A stretch of DNA of 15,093 nt from CAZOEL01 sp964578835 (GTDB lineage Bacteria > Desulfobacterota > Syntrophobacteria > Syntrophobacterales > Syntrophobacteraceae), in NCBI GenBank assembly GCA_964578835.1, contig CAZOEL010000116.1, forward strand, positions 1-15,093. Reading direction: 5' to 3'. The notes beneath the pieces were generated by a model. It saw only the letters and a list, made by a program, of their open reading frames with translations. It did not search any database and was not told the DNA's origin. Made by a program: the position numbers and the translations under genes. Position 1 is the stretch's first letter; each line of letters begins with the position of its first letter. Positions 6,628-14,683 of the stretch are shown here, piece by piece.

Positions 6628-6694
6628 TTCTTCACAATTTAGTCTTATCAGAATGTTACGCCTCGGGCTCATCCTGGGGGCAATAAATAAAAAC

Positions 6695-6743
6695 CATAAT
6701 GAAACATTATGAGCCATTGAAACAGACAGATATGAAACAATAT
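6695..6743 (-). promoter_or_regulatory. Candidate upstream activator sites: three TGAAACA motifs
   Basis: CATAATGAAACATTATG (6695-6711) is a perfect 7-bp palindrome around AAA. A second TGAAACA lies at 6718-6724. A third, inside the near-palindrome ATATGAAACAATAT (6730-6743), starts at 6733. The outer two are 33 bp apart, about three helical turns. They sit about 70-130 bp upstream of the sigma-54 promoter, a usual distance for enhancer-binding proteins. Binding by such a protein is inferred. Confidence 0.6.
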
Positions 6744-7084
6744 GATCCATCCTGGCACGTCATTAAAGGGATGTCTTAAGAGGGGCTCCATCGGTTTTCA
6801 TCACGTCTCTCCATTTACTATTCCGGGCGATGGCGGAGAGACTTCCTCGGGGAGCATCGTCTTGTCGCAGGAGCTGACTGGAGCGCCCCACATATAATCC
6901 ATTCCAATTGAAGACACCAGAAGTGAAACGGATTCCACAGTATCGAATTTACAAAAACAAAGCGATATATGATCTTAGAATTTGGATGACAATTGCATTG
7001 ATGCTATCGTAATTTCTGATCCTAAGGGGAAGCGCCCAGGACTAGGGCGTCCAAATCCGCCTTCGAGCATTGCCCGGTTTATGA
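6744..7084. other. Gene-free spacer
   Basis: I see no supported coding frame, terminator or promoter in this 341-bp stretch. It is more AT-rich than its surroundings around 6890-7020. A plus-strand TGGCACG at 6753-6759 resembles a -24 element but lacks a -12 GC partner. Confidence 0.5.
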
Positions 7085-7320
7085 CCCCTGGCGCAGGTGC
7101 AAAAAGGGGGTAGAAAATCAGCCCCAAAGGGGCGTAACATCATAGCCCAGGGCATCGCCCTGGGTGAAAGAGTATCCCAATAGGCCCGAAGCCCTGAAAG
7201 GGCGAAATATCTAGAGAGTGGTTGTCCCGCCCCTTCAGGGCTTAGACGATATCGCGGAATCTGAACCCGGGGCGTTGCCCCGGGCTATGATATTTCGCCC
7301 TTTCAGGGCTTTCACGCGAA
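7085..7320. repeat. REP-like block, second locus, inverted pair
   Basis: It holds at least two two-hairpin units in opposite orientation. The leftward one has GCCCCAAAGGGGC (about 7121-7133), then CCCAGGGCATCGCCCTGGG (about 7147-7165) and GCCCTGAAAGGGC (about 7191-7203). The rightward one has CCCGCCCCTTCAGGGCTT (about 7226-7243), the core GGGGCGTTGCCCCGGG (about 7269-7284) and TATTTCGCCCTTTCAGGGC (about 7290-7308). Core and linker match the units next to the RAYT, so this is the same family about 6 kb away, suggesting in-trans spread. Confidence 0.8.
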
Positions 7321-7487
7321 GCATTTGGGAGCGAAGCGCACGGCAAAAGATCCAGTGCATAAGGTCGCTTCTAAGCGAGAACAAATTTACCGTGGGGAAA
7401 CGCTTGTCAAGCGGAGCTTGTGCGCGTGCTTTCCGACGGTTCGCAGCTATTGAGAAGTTTCGCCCGGCACTTCCCATATTGGCTGGC

Positions 7488-7572
7488 GTAGGGTGGGCAG
7501 AGTTTTTCCTGCCCACCAGAAAACGGTTCTATGCGCCAAATGGCAGGCGAGATAAAGCCGCACCCACCCTAC
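7488..7572. repeat. 85-bp palindromic element with GTAGGGTGGG ends
   Basis: GTAGGGTGGG at 7488-7497 is repeated in perfect inversion at 7563-7572 (CCCACCCTAC). A nested hairpin pairs GGTGGGCAG (7492-7500) with CTGCCCACC (7509-7517). No frame with a ribosome binding site lies in it. Together with 7321-7487, where I see nothing further, this fills the gap before the sensor kinase gene. Confidence 0.6.
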
Positions 7573-7705
7573 AACATCCAACTATCAGGTTCAAAATGCG
7601 AACTACTGAGTTTCGCCAATGGCGCCCTTTCCATCATCACTTTTGCCAAACCAGGGAGCGAGCGGATTGCCGGATAACAAGACAAGCGGGGAAGCACATA
7701 ATCTT

Positions 7706-10700
7706 ATGAAGCATGGTAAACCAATGACACATGCCATGGGCGCCCTCATCCGGGCGGCGATTGCGCCGGCTCTGATCGCCTGTGCGCTTCTTGTCAGCTG
7801 GACCGCCCATCGGGCGGAGGCGCAATCAGTTGGAGGCAATCCTCTCGAACGCCCGGTTCTGTTTCTCGCGAACGAGTCATTGCCGCCTCTGAACTTCATG
7901 AAAGATGGCAGGCCGACAGGGTTGGTGGTCGATCTTGCCAATGCTTTGGCCAAGCGCATGCATCGCCCGGTCGAGGTCCGGCTGACGAACTGGGCGCAGG
8001 CGCAGCAGCTCGTTCTGAGCGGCGAGGCGGATGCCCTGCTGCAGATAAACATGAGCCCCGAGCGCCTTAAGATCTATGATTTCTCGGAGCCTCTGCTGAC
8101 CTCCGAATTCTCGATTTTCACCACTAACGAGCGCCGCGGCGTCACTTCATTCTACGATCTGCGCGGATTGAGAGTCGGCGTAGAGCGGATGGGGCTCCCG
8201 GACCTCTTGTTGCGCCAGGACCAGGGGATCAACGTTCAAAACATCCCCGATTTTCTACAAGGCTTCAGGATGCTCCTGGCGGGCGAGCTCGACGCCGTGG
8301 TGGCGGACCATCGGGTGGGAAGCTATGTGCTGGCGGAAAACAACATCCGGGGAGTAAAAGTGACCGAGGAGCCCGTCAGCCTGAGCGACTCGGCAATTGC
8401 GGTAAAGAAAGGAAACCTGACTCTTCTGGAAGAGATCAACTCCGCCCTGGCGGATATTCGCAGAGACGGCTCCTATGAGAGGATCGTAAAGTCCTGGCAG
8501 ACCAAAGAAGTGGTGTTCCAGACAGTCGATCAGTTGCGGCGCCAAAATCTGCTGATTGCAGCCGTATTGGCGGCCCTGATTCTATCTTTGATCGGCATTG
8601 CGGCGCTCATCAGGGAGATTCGACGACGCAAGCGCACTGAGGCCATGCTTCGTGAAAGCGAGGAAAGATTCCGCCTGGCGCTTCGCAATGCGCCGGTATC
8701 CGTGGCGGTCCAGGACCGCGACCTTCGCTACATCTGGGCTTACAATCAGAGAACGGCTCGTCCCGAAGAGATTATCGGCCACCTTGACCATGAGATCTTC
8801 ACGGAAGAGGAGGCGGCGCGCCTCACAGCCATCAAGCGGCGCGTAGTAGATGAGAATATAGAGCTTCGCGACCAGATGTGGTTCAATCGACCGAGCGGCC
8901 CGATCTTCCTCGATGTTTGCTGGACGCCGATTAGGGATGGGGCCGGTAAGGTTGTGGGGGTGGCCTGCGCTACGGTCGATCTGACGCCGATCAAGCTCGC
9001 CGAGGAAGCCCTGCGCCAATCCGAAAAGCGCTACCGGATGCTGCATGAAAGCCTTCGAGACGCCTTCGTGCAAGTTTCGATCGATGGAAAAATCATCGAA
9101 TTCAACGATCTCTATTGCCGGATGCTGGGCTATTCGCCAGATGAATTGCGCGCGCTCGCCTACCAGGATCTGACGCCCGAGCGCTGGCATTCCTTTGAAG
9201 AACAAATCGTCCGCGAGCAGATCGTCGCCCGTGGATATTCCGACGTATACGAGAAAGAGTACAGGCGCAAGGATGGGACCATCTTTCCCGTGGAGATTCG
9301 AACCGTTCTCTCTCGGGACGAGTCGGGCCGAGCGATCGCGATGTGGGGCATCATACGCGACATTACCGAGCGCAAGCGGCTGGAAAATGAGCTCCGAGAA
9401 AGCGAAGAGAGGTTGCGCCTTTTCATCGAGCATGCCCCGGCTTCGCTTGCCATGTTCGATTGCGACATGCGATACCTGAGCGCAAGCCGCAGGTGGCTGG
9501 CCGACTATAAGCTTGGAGACCGGGATCTTGCCGGTCTCTCCCATTACGAAGTCTTCCCCGAGATCTCGGACGAATGGAAGGATATTCACCGAAGAGCCTT
9601 GGCGGGCGAGGTGGTGCGGGCGGAAAGCGACCGGTTCGCTCGACTGGATGGCTCCGTCCAGTGGCTGCGCTGGGAGACGCGCCCCTGGCATGACGCCTCT
9701 GGAAAAGTCGGGGGCATTGTCATTTTCAGCGAAGACATCACCGTACGGAAGATTGCGGAGGATGCCGTTCGAGAAAGCGAGCAGAAGTTCAGGACCATCT
9801 TTCGCGTGATTCCCGACATCCTGGCCATATCCTCCTGGGATGGAAGAACGCTCGATATCAATCATGAGTATAGCCACGCCTTCGGTTACACCCGGGATGA
9901 GGTGATTGGAAAAACATCCCTCGAGCTCGGATTCTGGTCCGACCTCAAAGAACGTGATGCGCTCAGGGAGCTTCTGAACGCGCAAGGCGGCGTCAGAGAC
10001 TTCGAGGCGCACTTCAGAGCCAAATCCGGCGAAGTGAAAACGGCCCTTCTCTCCGTTGAAGCCATCGAGGTTGAGGGGCAACGATGCATGATCTCGCTTA
10101 TGAAGGACATCAGCGAACGAAAGCTCATGGAAGAGCAGCTACGAAAATCGAATGATGAACTGGAGCTCCGCGTACAGGAGCGCACGGCTGAGCTTCGACT
10201 GAGCAATAAAGCGCTCATGGAGTATGCCGCAAAGCTCGAAAGACTAAACAAAGAACTGCAGGACTTTGCCTTCGTTGCGGCTCACGATCTGCAGGAGCCC
10301 TTGAGAAAGATCCAAACCTTCTGCGATATGGCGATCAGCAGGTGCAGCCCGGCTCTGGACAGCGCCGGGAAGGCGTATCTCGATAAAGTGCTCGATCTGG
10401 CGGGAAGAATGCGGGATCTTCTGCATAACCTGCTGCTATACTCCGGCGTGGCTGAGAGGCCGGAGTCTTTCAAACAGATCGACCTTGGCGGGATTGCTCG
10501 GGAAGCAGCCGATTTATTTGAAGAAGACTTTGAAAAAACGGGAGGGCGGATCGAAATTGGAGACCTTCCCTCCATCAGTGCCGATGAGACTCAAATGCTC
10601 AGGCTATTTGAAAATCTCATTGGCAACGCCCTGAAATACAGGGGCGCGGAAAGCCCTCGAATAAAGATCCATGCAAAGCTGGATGAGGGAAGATGTGAAA

Positions 10701-10939
10701 TCCTGGTGGAGGATAACGGCATTGGCTTCGAGCAACAATATGCCGAACGCATTTTCAGGCCCTTCCAGAGACTGCATCGTCGTAGCGAGTATGGTGGAGA
10801 AGGCATGGGATTGGCGATATGCCGCAAGATTGTCGAGTGGCACGGCGGAACCATCAGAGCGGAGAGCAAGCCGGGAACGGGCTCAAAGTTCATACTCGAG
10901 CTGCCGGTCAAGCATGACCGGAGGGAAATGATGCAGTGA
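7706..10939 (+). CDS. Membrane sensor histidine kinase: SBP_bac_3, TM, four PAS, HisKA, HATPase
   Basis: The protein is about 1077 residues. Residues 1-39 are a signal peptide (cleavage near AEA-Q). Residues about 45-270 form a periplasmic solute-binding family 3 domain (LPPLNFMKDGRPTGLVVDLA; the typical ERLKIYDFSEPL stretch). One membrane segment at about 281-301 follows, then four PAS domains at about 315-430, 440-560, 567-690 and 692-815, each opening with an E-x-F/R-x-R-like helix. A coiled-coil linker leads to HisKA with the phospho-acceptor H860 (AAHDLQEPLRKI). The ATPase has the N box ENLIGNALKY near 968, DNGIGF near 1003 and GGEGMGLAI near 1030. There is no receiver at the C-terminus, so it must signal to a separate regulator. 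The start is uncertain: ATG at 7706 has a weak GGGGAAG 12 bases upstream, while 7724 and 7736 are also possible and 7619 would put about 29 odd residues before the signal peptide. The ligand is probably an amino acid or small organic acid. Confidence 0.92.
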   Translation: MKHGKPMTHAMGALIRAAIAPALIACALLVSWTAHRAEAQSVGGNPLERPVLFLANESLPPLNFMKDGRPTGLVVDLANALAKRMHRPVEVRLTNWAQAQQLVLSGEADALLQINMSPERLKIYDFSEPLLTSEFSIFTTNERRGVTSFYDLRGLRVGVERMGLPDLLLRQDQGINVQNIPDFLQGFRMLLAGELDAVVADHRVGSYVLAENNIRGVKVTEEPVSLSDSAIAVKKGNLTLLEEINSALADIRRDGSYERIVKSWQTKEVVFQTVDQLRRQNLLIAAVLAALILSLIGIAALIREIRRRKRTEAMLRESEERFRLALRNAPVSVAVQDRDLRYIWAYNQRTARPEEIIGHLDHEIFTEEEAARLTAIKRRVVDENIELRDQMWFNRPSGPIFLDVCWTPIRDGAGKVVGVACATVDLTPIKLAEEALRQSEKRYRMLHESLRDAFVQVSIDGKIIEFNDLYCRMLGYSPDELRALAYQDLTPERWHSFEEQIVREQIVARGYSDVYEKEYRRKDGTIFPVEIRTVLSRDESGRAIAMWGIIRDITERKRLENELRESEERLRLFIEHAPASLAMFDCDMRYLSASRRWLADYKLGDRDLAGLSHYEVFPEISDEWKDIHRRALAGEVVRAESDRFARLDGSVQWLRWETRPWHDASGKVGGIVIFSEDITVRKIAEDAVRESEQKFRTIFRVIPDILAISSWDGRTLDINHEYSHAFGYTRDEVIGKTSLELGFWSDLKERDALRELLNAQGGVRDFEAHFRAKSGEVKTALLSVEAIEVEGQRCMISLMKDISERKLMEEQLRKSNDELELRVQERTAELRLSNKALMEYAAKLERLNKELQDFAFVAAHDLQEPLRKIQTFCDMAISRCSPALDSAGKAYLDKVLDLAGRMRDLLHNLLLYSGVAERPESFKQIDLGGIAREAADLFEEDFEKTGGRIEIGDLPSISADETQMLRLFENLIGNALKYRGAESPRIKIHAKLDEGRCEILVEDNGIGFEQQYAERIFRPFQRLHRRSEYGGEGMGLAICRKIVEWHGGTIRAESKPGTGSKFILELPVKHDRREMMQ

Positions 10940-11146
10940 ATTAGAGGGCTTTGACGAAGCCGGGCATTCTACGATTCACGAAGATGCCGCGGTAGACGGC
11001 AGACAGCTCGACCCACGACCGATTTGTGCTGGATGGATTCCATCTGAACAGCAAATCAGCTGATCATCTCCTCTTGGCGAGCGCAAGCCGGGAGCATTGG
11101 GGGAAAAGGGAGTATAAAGGAACGTGGTAACATCACAGATCGACAT

Positions 11147-11416
11147 GTGGAAACCGCCCTTGAGTACCTTCTCGAAATGGGAAAGGCCCAGATGGATATT
11201 CCGGCAAAATTCCTAACCGAGCTGTCACCTAATGTTCAGACGATCGTGGACGCAGTTAACGACATTTTGGAGCTCCGGGAATCATTTTCCAACAAGCGAG
11301 AAGATTTCATCACGAAATTGAAGTGTGTCTACCGAGTCCTGGATTCGGTTCGAACCCATCGTGATCCAAGAGATGATTGCAGCTATCTGAAGTTCATCGG
11401 TCAGTTCTTAAGATAG
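11147..11416 (+). CDS. Hypothetical small protein
   Basis: The frame is 89 residues, mostly helical and acidic, with no motif I recognise (ETALEYLLEMGKAQMDIPAK, then a leucine-rich middle). GTG at 11147 has no good ribosome binding site. The frame is open upstream through AAAGGAAC at 11116-11123 but offers no ATG, GTG or TTG start that fits it, so the true start is unclear. It ends 50 bp before the S4-domain gene on the same strand. Even helical composition and lack of overlap with other genes support it being real, but only moderately. Confidence 0.45.
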   Translation: METALEYLLEMGKAQMDIPAKFLTELSPNVQTIVDAVNDILELRESFSNKREDFITKLKCVYRVLDSVRTHRDPRDDCSYLKFIGQFLR

Positions 11417-11466
11417 AGGGTAGGAGCTCAACTTTCAAAAGGTTCTGGATGGAGGGAAAGGAATTG

Positions 11467-11676
11467 ATGACTACAAATTTCAAGCTGGATGGCGAACACA
11501 TAGAATTGATAAAGCTCTTGAAGGCAACGGGCCTATGCGAGAGTGGCGGAACGGCTAAAGCCGCTGTGAGTGAAGGAAAGGTGACGGTGGACGGGATTGT
11601 CGAGTTTCGCATGAGGTGTAAAATCAGAAGAAGCCAAAAGGTAGAGCTCGAGGGAAACCTTATCGAGGTTGTATAG
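11467..11676 (+). CDS. S4-domain RNA-binding protein (YbcJ-like)
   Basis: This 69-residue protein is almost entirely one S4 domain. It shows EHIELIKLLKATGLCESGGT, a lysine/alanine helix, then EGKVTVDGIVEFRMRCKIRR and QKVELEGNLIEVV. That is the usual S4 pattern of a helix pair followed by the V-x-V-D-G turn, and the length is normal for this stand-alone family. ATG at 11467 is chosen because AAAGGA lies 4-5 bases before it; the frame is open upstream to 11377 but the extra residues are unlike the family. It probably binds structured RNA, perhaps ribosomal or tRNA; the exact target is unknown. Confidence 0.85.
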   Translation: MTTNFKLDGEHIELIKLLKATGLCESGGTAKAAVSEGKVTVDGIVEFRMRCKIRRSQKVELEGNLIEVV

Positions 11677-11783
11677 CAAAGCCGAGACCTCATGAATTCA
11701 GACTCATGGATGTCCGAGCAATATGTCTGATGCATTGAAGGAAAAAAACGAAGGAATAGCTAAATCCTGCTTTAGGAATGACG

Positions 11784-12044
11784 ATGAACAATGAACCCAT
11801 GAAAATGTACACTGAAGATGAAAGGCGTGAAGAAGACAGGCGAGTCCGCCACCTGAGGAGATTGGTTGATTTCTCGATGGCTCTCATAGCTCAGTCGAGG
11901 ATCTCCCCGGAAGAGGCTCAGCGGTTGGTGGCGGCCGTGCGCAAGCAGGCTTATGATCTTTTTCCTGACAAGGAAGAAACCTTTGAGCTCATCTACACTC
12001 CCCGCTTTCGACGCCTCATTGCGGAAAAGTTCAGGTTGGAGTAG
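11784..12044 (+). CDS. Conserved-looking hypothetical protein
   Basis: This 86-residue protein is charged and helical: an acidic, arginine-rich start (EDERREEDRRVRHLRRLVD), a middle helix (SRISPEEAQRLVAAVRKQA), and a C-terminal FPDKEETFELIYTPRFRRLI. The composition and the ending resemble a small protein I have seen in deltaproteobacterial genomes, without a function assigned. ATG at 11784 has AGGA six bases upstream; ATG at 11778 touches the AGGA and is less likely. No signal peptide or membrane segment is visible. Confidence 0.7.
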   Translation: MNNEPMKMYTEDERREEDRRVRHLRRLVDFSMALIAQSRISPEEAQRLVAAVRKQAYDLFPDKEETFELIYTPRFRRLIAEKFRLE

Positions 12045-12076
12045 TGTTTGATTCCCAAAACATTTCCCCCCATGCT

Positions 12077-12445
12077 TCACAGCAGGGCAGAATGGTTTTT
12101 GTGTCCGGACCATTTGGGCAGATCATCCGGGATGTCAAAGACCCGCATCCCATAGAAAATGTGACAGGTTGCTTTGAAGGAATCCGGCACATTGGCAGGA
12201 TGCCCAAAATCAAACAGAGAGGGAAAGGCAAGCCACATCTTACGCCCCTCATCGGAAAGCATGATCTCGAAAGCTCGCCCCAGCACATCCCCCTGAGTGT
12301 CCTTCAGGTTGATCCCCTCCAGTCGTTGAAAGATCTTTCGAATCGTCAACGGGCGACTCGCCACCCGCTCGTCGGCTTCAGTGAAAACCTCGGGGTATCT
12401 TCCCTTGAGCTCGTCAAAGAGGCTGAAAGCCGAGCTTCCCGACAA
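12077..12445 (-). pseudogene. Chimeric remnant: HsdM-like methylase fragment joined to GFA-family C-terminus
   Basis: The frame of 122 residues has two unlike halves. Residues about 10-62 (YPEVFTEADERVASRPLTIR, then LEGINLKDTQGDVLGRAFEI) resemble the region of type I N6-adenine methylase subunits just before the F-R-G-x-L-G-Q-F-F-T-P-R motif, which is absent. From about residue 64 the sequence changes to WLAFPSLFDFGHP, FKATCHIFYGMRVFDIPDDL and PKWSGHK, matching the C-terminal end of GFA (formaldehyde-activating-like) proteins, with a natural-looking stop. The join lies near 12256. Neither part has its catalytic or zinc-binding residues, so it is probably not functional. Both identifications rest on remembered family patterns. 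Confidence 0.55.
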
Positions 12446-12484
12446 ACAACTCTCTCAATTCAGGGTGCGTCAACGCCAGGTTCT

Positions 12485-13048
12485 CTATTCCCACCAAAGG
12501 TTCTTCAGTTCGATCTCCACTTCCGGAAACGGCTCGGCCCGCACCTTGTCATCCTCGAGGTATGAACCCACGACAACCCATCTGCCGGATTCGAGTTTGA
12601 AAATATCCAGGGTCTTGGCGAGTGGGTCGATAAGCCAGAGATAGGGGACGCCGTATTGAGCGTAGATCGGCATCTTTCGCGTTTTATCCGTACGCAGAGT
12701 GCTTGGTGACAGGATCTCGCAAACCCAATCCGGAGAGACGGGAATCCAGTTTGCTTCCGGCAATCCGGCCATCAGTCGCTCTTTCTTCCATCCTGCCAGG
12801 TCCGGCACGAGAATGTGCTCATCGAGGGCAACTTCCGGCTCCACAAGAATGATCCACCCGCCGGGACCGCCACGGCCGAAATGATAGGGCGGTCCTATTT
12901 CATTTCCCAGAACCGACGCCGCATATACGTGCCTTCGGGATGGACGGGGAGTGAGGATGATCTCGCCGTCAACGATCTCACCGATCATGTTTTCCGGAAT
13001 ACGATAAAGATCCTCGTAGGAGGATTTTTTCTTAACGGGTTCTGCCAT
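12485..13048 (-). CDS. Uma2-family (DUF820) putative PD-(D/E)XK nuclease
   Basis: The 187-residue protein has the Uma2 layout. It opens with IGEIVDGEIILTPRPSRRHV, an N-terminal helix with the GEI..G.I pattern. Next come the strand IILVEPEVAL, VPDLAGW carrying the active-site Asp, WVCEILSPST with the Glu-x-x-Ser-Pro element, the helix KMPIYAQYGVPYLWLIDP, and a C-terminal beta region. The length is typical (180-200) and no residue of the catalytic core appears lost. ATG at 13048 follows a GGGAAGAAG purine stretch. The family often occurs in many copies in cyanobacteria and deltaproteobacteria and is proposed to be nuclease or toxin related, but the substrate is not established. It lies between gene remnants on the same strand. 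Confidence 0.85.
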   Translation of the reverse strand: MAEPVKKKSSYEDLYRIPENMIGEIVDGEIILTPRPSRRHVYAASVLGNEIGPPYHFGRGGPGGWIILVEPEVALDEHILVPDLAGWKKERLMAGLPEANWIPVSPDWVCEILSPSTLRTDKTRKMPIYAQYGVPYLWLIDPLAKTLDIFKLESGRWVVVGSYLEDDKVRAEPFPEVEIELKNLWWE

Positions 13049-13124
13049 GTCTTCTTCCCTGGTCCTGAGGTCTCCTCAGTCAATATCTTCCTCATGAATC
13101 TCCTTTTGTAGAGCGTACAAGCCT

Positions 13125-13900
13125 CTTCTAGCCGATTCCATGTTGGTGACAAGATAGATCGGCTCTTTGCACCCTCCTCTCCACCAAGCTATTGCTGTAA
13201 GGGGACCATACTTTTCTTCAGTAAAGAGGACTCCAGGGGTATCGAACATCTCAGAGGCATGCATGAAATCAGCGATGTCCCCAAAGCTGAACTTTTCTCC
13301 TCTCCAGAAAAGAGAGATATTTGTGCCGCTACGAAGAACGTATTCCAGTCCCATCGGCTCACCAGAGCTTGGAGATTGATGCCATCAAATTCCCCATCTC
13401 CGAGCAGAGTCACTTGAGCTCCTTTGGGGATGAGCCCCTTCACCTTTTCTACAAGCTCCATGTGAATGGCCTCCGGGAAATGTCCCTTCTTTCCCTTAGC
13501 CACTATCCAGGCAATGGGCAATGCTCTTTGCTTGTAAGCCAAGCCAATCACAAGACAAACACAGCCTCTTCCAACGACGCTTCCATCGATTACCAGAACC
13601 AGTCCATTTTGGGCAGAGAGCATCGATGAGCGAGAGAGCAAAGGGCATAAAGTAGGTTTCGAGATCCAGCGAATCGTCTTTGATCCATCTGGAGAACCGC
13701 TTCACTCTGCTCTCGGGCAGCGCCTCAAGGGAAAACTTCCTGGCCATATCGGGAAGACTCGCGCTCTCAGAGCCTATGATGCCACTGATCATGGCTGCAA
13801 GCAAATTGAGGTGTCTGGCGATTGCACCCTTGGGAGTAAATGGATAAATTTTATTCAATGCTCCTCGAATTCCTTCGTATCTTCTTTTACTGCCGCTCAT
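13125..13900 (-). pseudogene. IS4-like transposase remnant with two frameshifts and lost C-terminus
   Basis: Three overlapping minus-strand frames join into one DDE transposase. The N-terminal part runs from ATG at 13900 (AAGGA upstream) to about 13620 (SGSKRRYEGIRGAL, then FSRWIKDDSLDLETYFMPFA). The middle part, about 13630-13360, carries the first Asp in VIDGSVVGRG and the second in LLGDGEFDG. The last part, about 13355-13125, has YVLRSGTNISLFWRGEKFSF and ends at LVTNMESA. Frameshifts lie near 13610-13635 and 13355-13365. The sequence after ESA no longer fits, so the C-terminal Y-R-E-K-type region with the catalytic Glu is missing. I could not find terminal inverted repeats. The gene is dead. 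Confidence 0.8.
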
Positions 13901-14013
13901 CCAGTGTCCTTCCTTGGGGTGAGATTCTTCTTTCGCAAAAAAGAATTCTAACCTCCTATGGAAGGGCTTATGAGAAATGTCCGGTAGTGAACCCACGCAA
14001 AGTCCCACGCAAC

Positions 14014-14047
14014 AAAAAAAGGGCTACGGCTGGATTCCCGTAACCCT
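14014..14047 (-). terminator. Intrinsic terminator after tRNA-Glu
   Basis: The minus strand reads GGGTTACGG, loop GAATCCAG, CCGTAGCCC, then TTTTTTT. It lies 15 bp beyond the tRNA 3' end and is clearly its terminator. Confidence 0.9.
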
Positions 14048-14061
14048 CTAAATTTTCTGAG

Positions 14062-14136
14062 CGTCCCCAACCGGATTTGAACCGGTGTCGCCGGCGTGAA
14101 AGGCCGGTGTCCTGGACCGGGCTAGACGATGGGGAC
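14062..14136 (-). tRNA. tRNA-Glu (anticodon UUC)
   Basis: The 75-nt gene begins GTCCCCATCGTCTAG and ends TTGGGGACG. The acceptor stem pairs GTCCCCA with TGGGGAC, with discriminator G73. The anticodon loop is CTTTCAC, flanked by the CCGGC/GCCGG stem, giving anticodon TTC. The T arm reads ACCGG-TTCAAAT-CCGGT. Its 3' CCA is not encoded. A single complete gene is flanked by its own promoter and terminator. Its 3' side faces the transposase and methylase debris, so it may have served as an insertion target. Confidence 0.95.
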
Positions 14137-14151
14137 CGAAAGTAAGAAAGG

Positions 14152-14180
14152 CTTGTACCCAAAGAGCCTCGAATTGTCAA
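14152..14180 (-). promoter_or_regulatory. Sigma-70 promoter of tRNA-Glu
   Basis: The minus strand shows TTGACA (14180-14175) and TACAAG (14157-14152) separated by 17 bp, and the tRNA begins 15 bp after the -10. The -35 is a perfect match. Confidence 0.75.
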
Positions 14181-14267
14181 GCGCTTTATTTGCTGTGTCG
14201 ATGGAGGCGTCAAACGCTTCGGCTTGCGCCCCCTCGACGATGATTGTACTTCTAAGATGTCGGTTTA

Positions 14268-14501
14268 ATGGACTATCCCGCGAATGGCGCATTCGATCTT
14301 CCCGCGTTGGGAAAGGTGGCGGCTTATCGCATTCAACGAGAGAGGCGTTGTTATGCTGCTGTATTTGCAGAGCTTATCTCCGCCATGATAGATTTTCCGA
14401 ATATTCTTCAATCTCCATTTGCGATGGATTGGAATCCCAAATTTTAAAAGGGTGTGAAATGTTATGGGAAGGAGGGTCTTGCTCTGCAAGGGATAGTCCA
14501 T
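14268..14501. mobile_element. Candidate miniature element with 12-bp terminal inverted repeats
   Basis: ATGGACTATCCC at 14268-14279 is mirrored exactly by GGGATAGTCCAT at 14490-14501. The 234 bp between them are AT-richer than neighbouring genes, and a minus-strand frame of 78 codons fills most of it but has no recognisable domain. No clear target duplication flanks it. It may be a non-autonomous element with 10-bp ends (GGACTATCCC) and AT at each side. Confidence 0.45.
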
Positions 14502-14530
14502 GATTAATCAACAATATTAGTAAGTTAAGT

Positions 14531-14549
14531 CGGTTGCAAAATGCAACCG
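14531..14549. repeat. Perfect small hairpin CGGTTGCA/TGCAACCG
   Basis: CGGTTGCA-AAA-TGCAACCG is an 8-bp perfect palindrome with a 3-base loop and no T-tract on either side, so it is not a standard terminator. It may be a protein-binding site. I see no gene in the adjoining 14550-14683. Confidence 0.45.
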
Positions 14550-14683
14550 AGAAATCCTCTTGAAGTTCAGCGTCTTATGCACTTTATCCATTTGGGAGCA
14601 CTGCTGCTCCTGACTCCTGGTGAGAAAGCTCTTGATGGACTTAGGATCTGGAAGAGAATAACTCCTCTGTTTTGTGAAAGAAC

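Noticed and set aside
6437..6628. Minus-strand frame of 63 codons in the sRNA region
   Set aside because: Its first codons overlap the sigma-54 promoter, upstream of the expected transcript start, and no ribosome binding site fits the later ATG codons.
6752..6768. Plus-strand TGGCACGTCATTAAAG as a divergent sigma-54 promoter
   Set aside because: The -12 element lacks the invariant GC, and there is no gene close downstream on that strand.
7218..7709. Plus-strand open frame of 163 codons before the kinase
   Set aside because: It starts inside the REP-like block and crosses the 85-bp palindromic element, with no domain or ribosome binding site.
8582..10081. Minus-strand open frame of 499 codons
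   Set aside because: It is a shadow of the sensor kinase, whose frame has clear SBP, PAS, HisKA and HATPase motifs.
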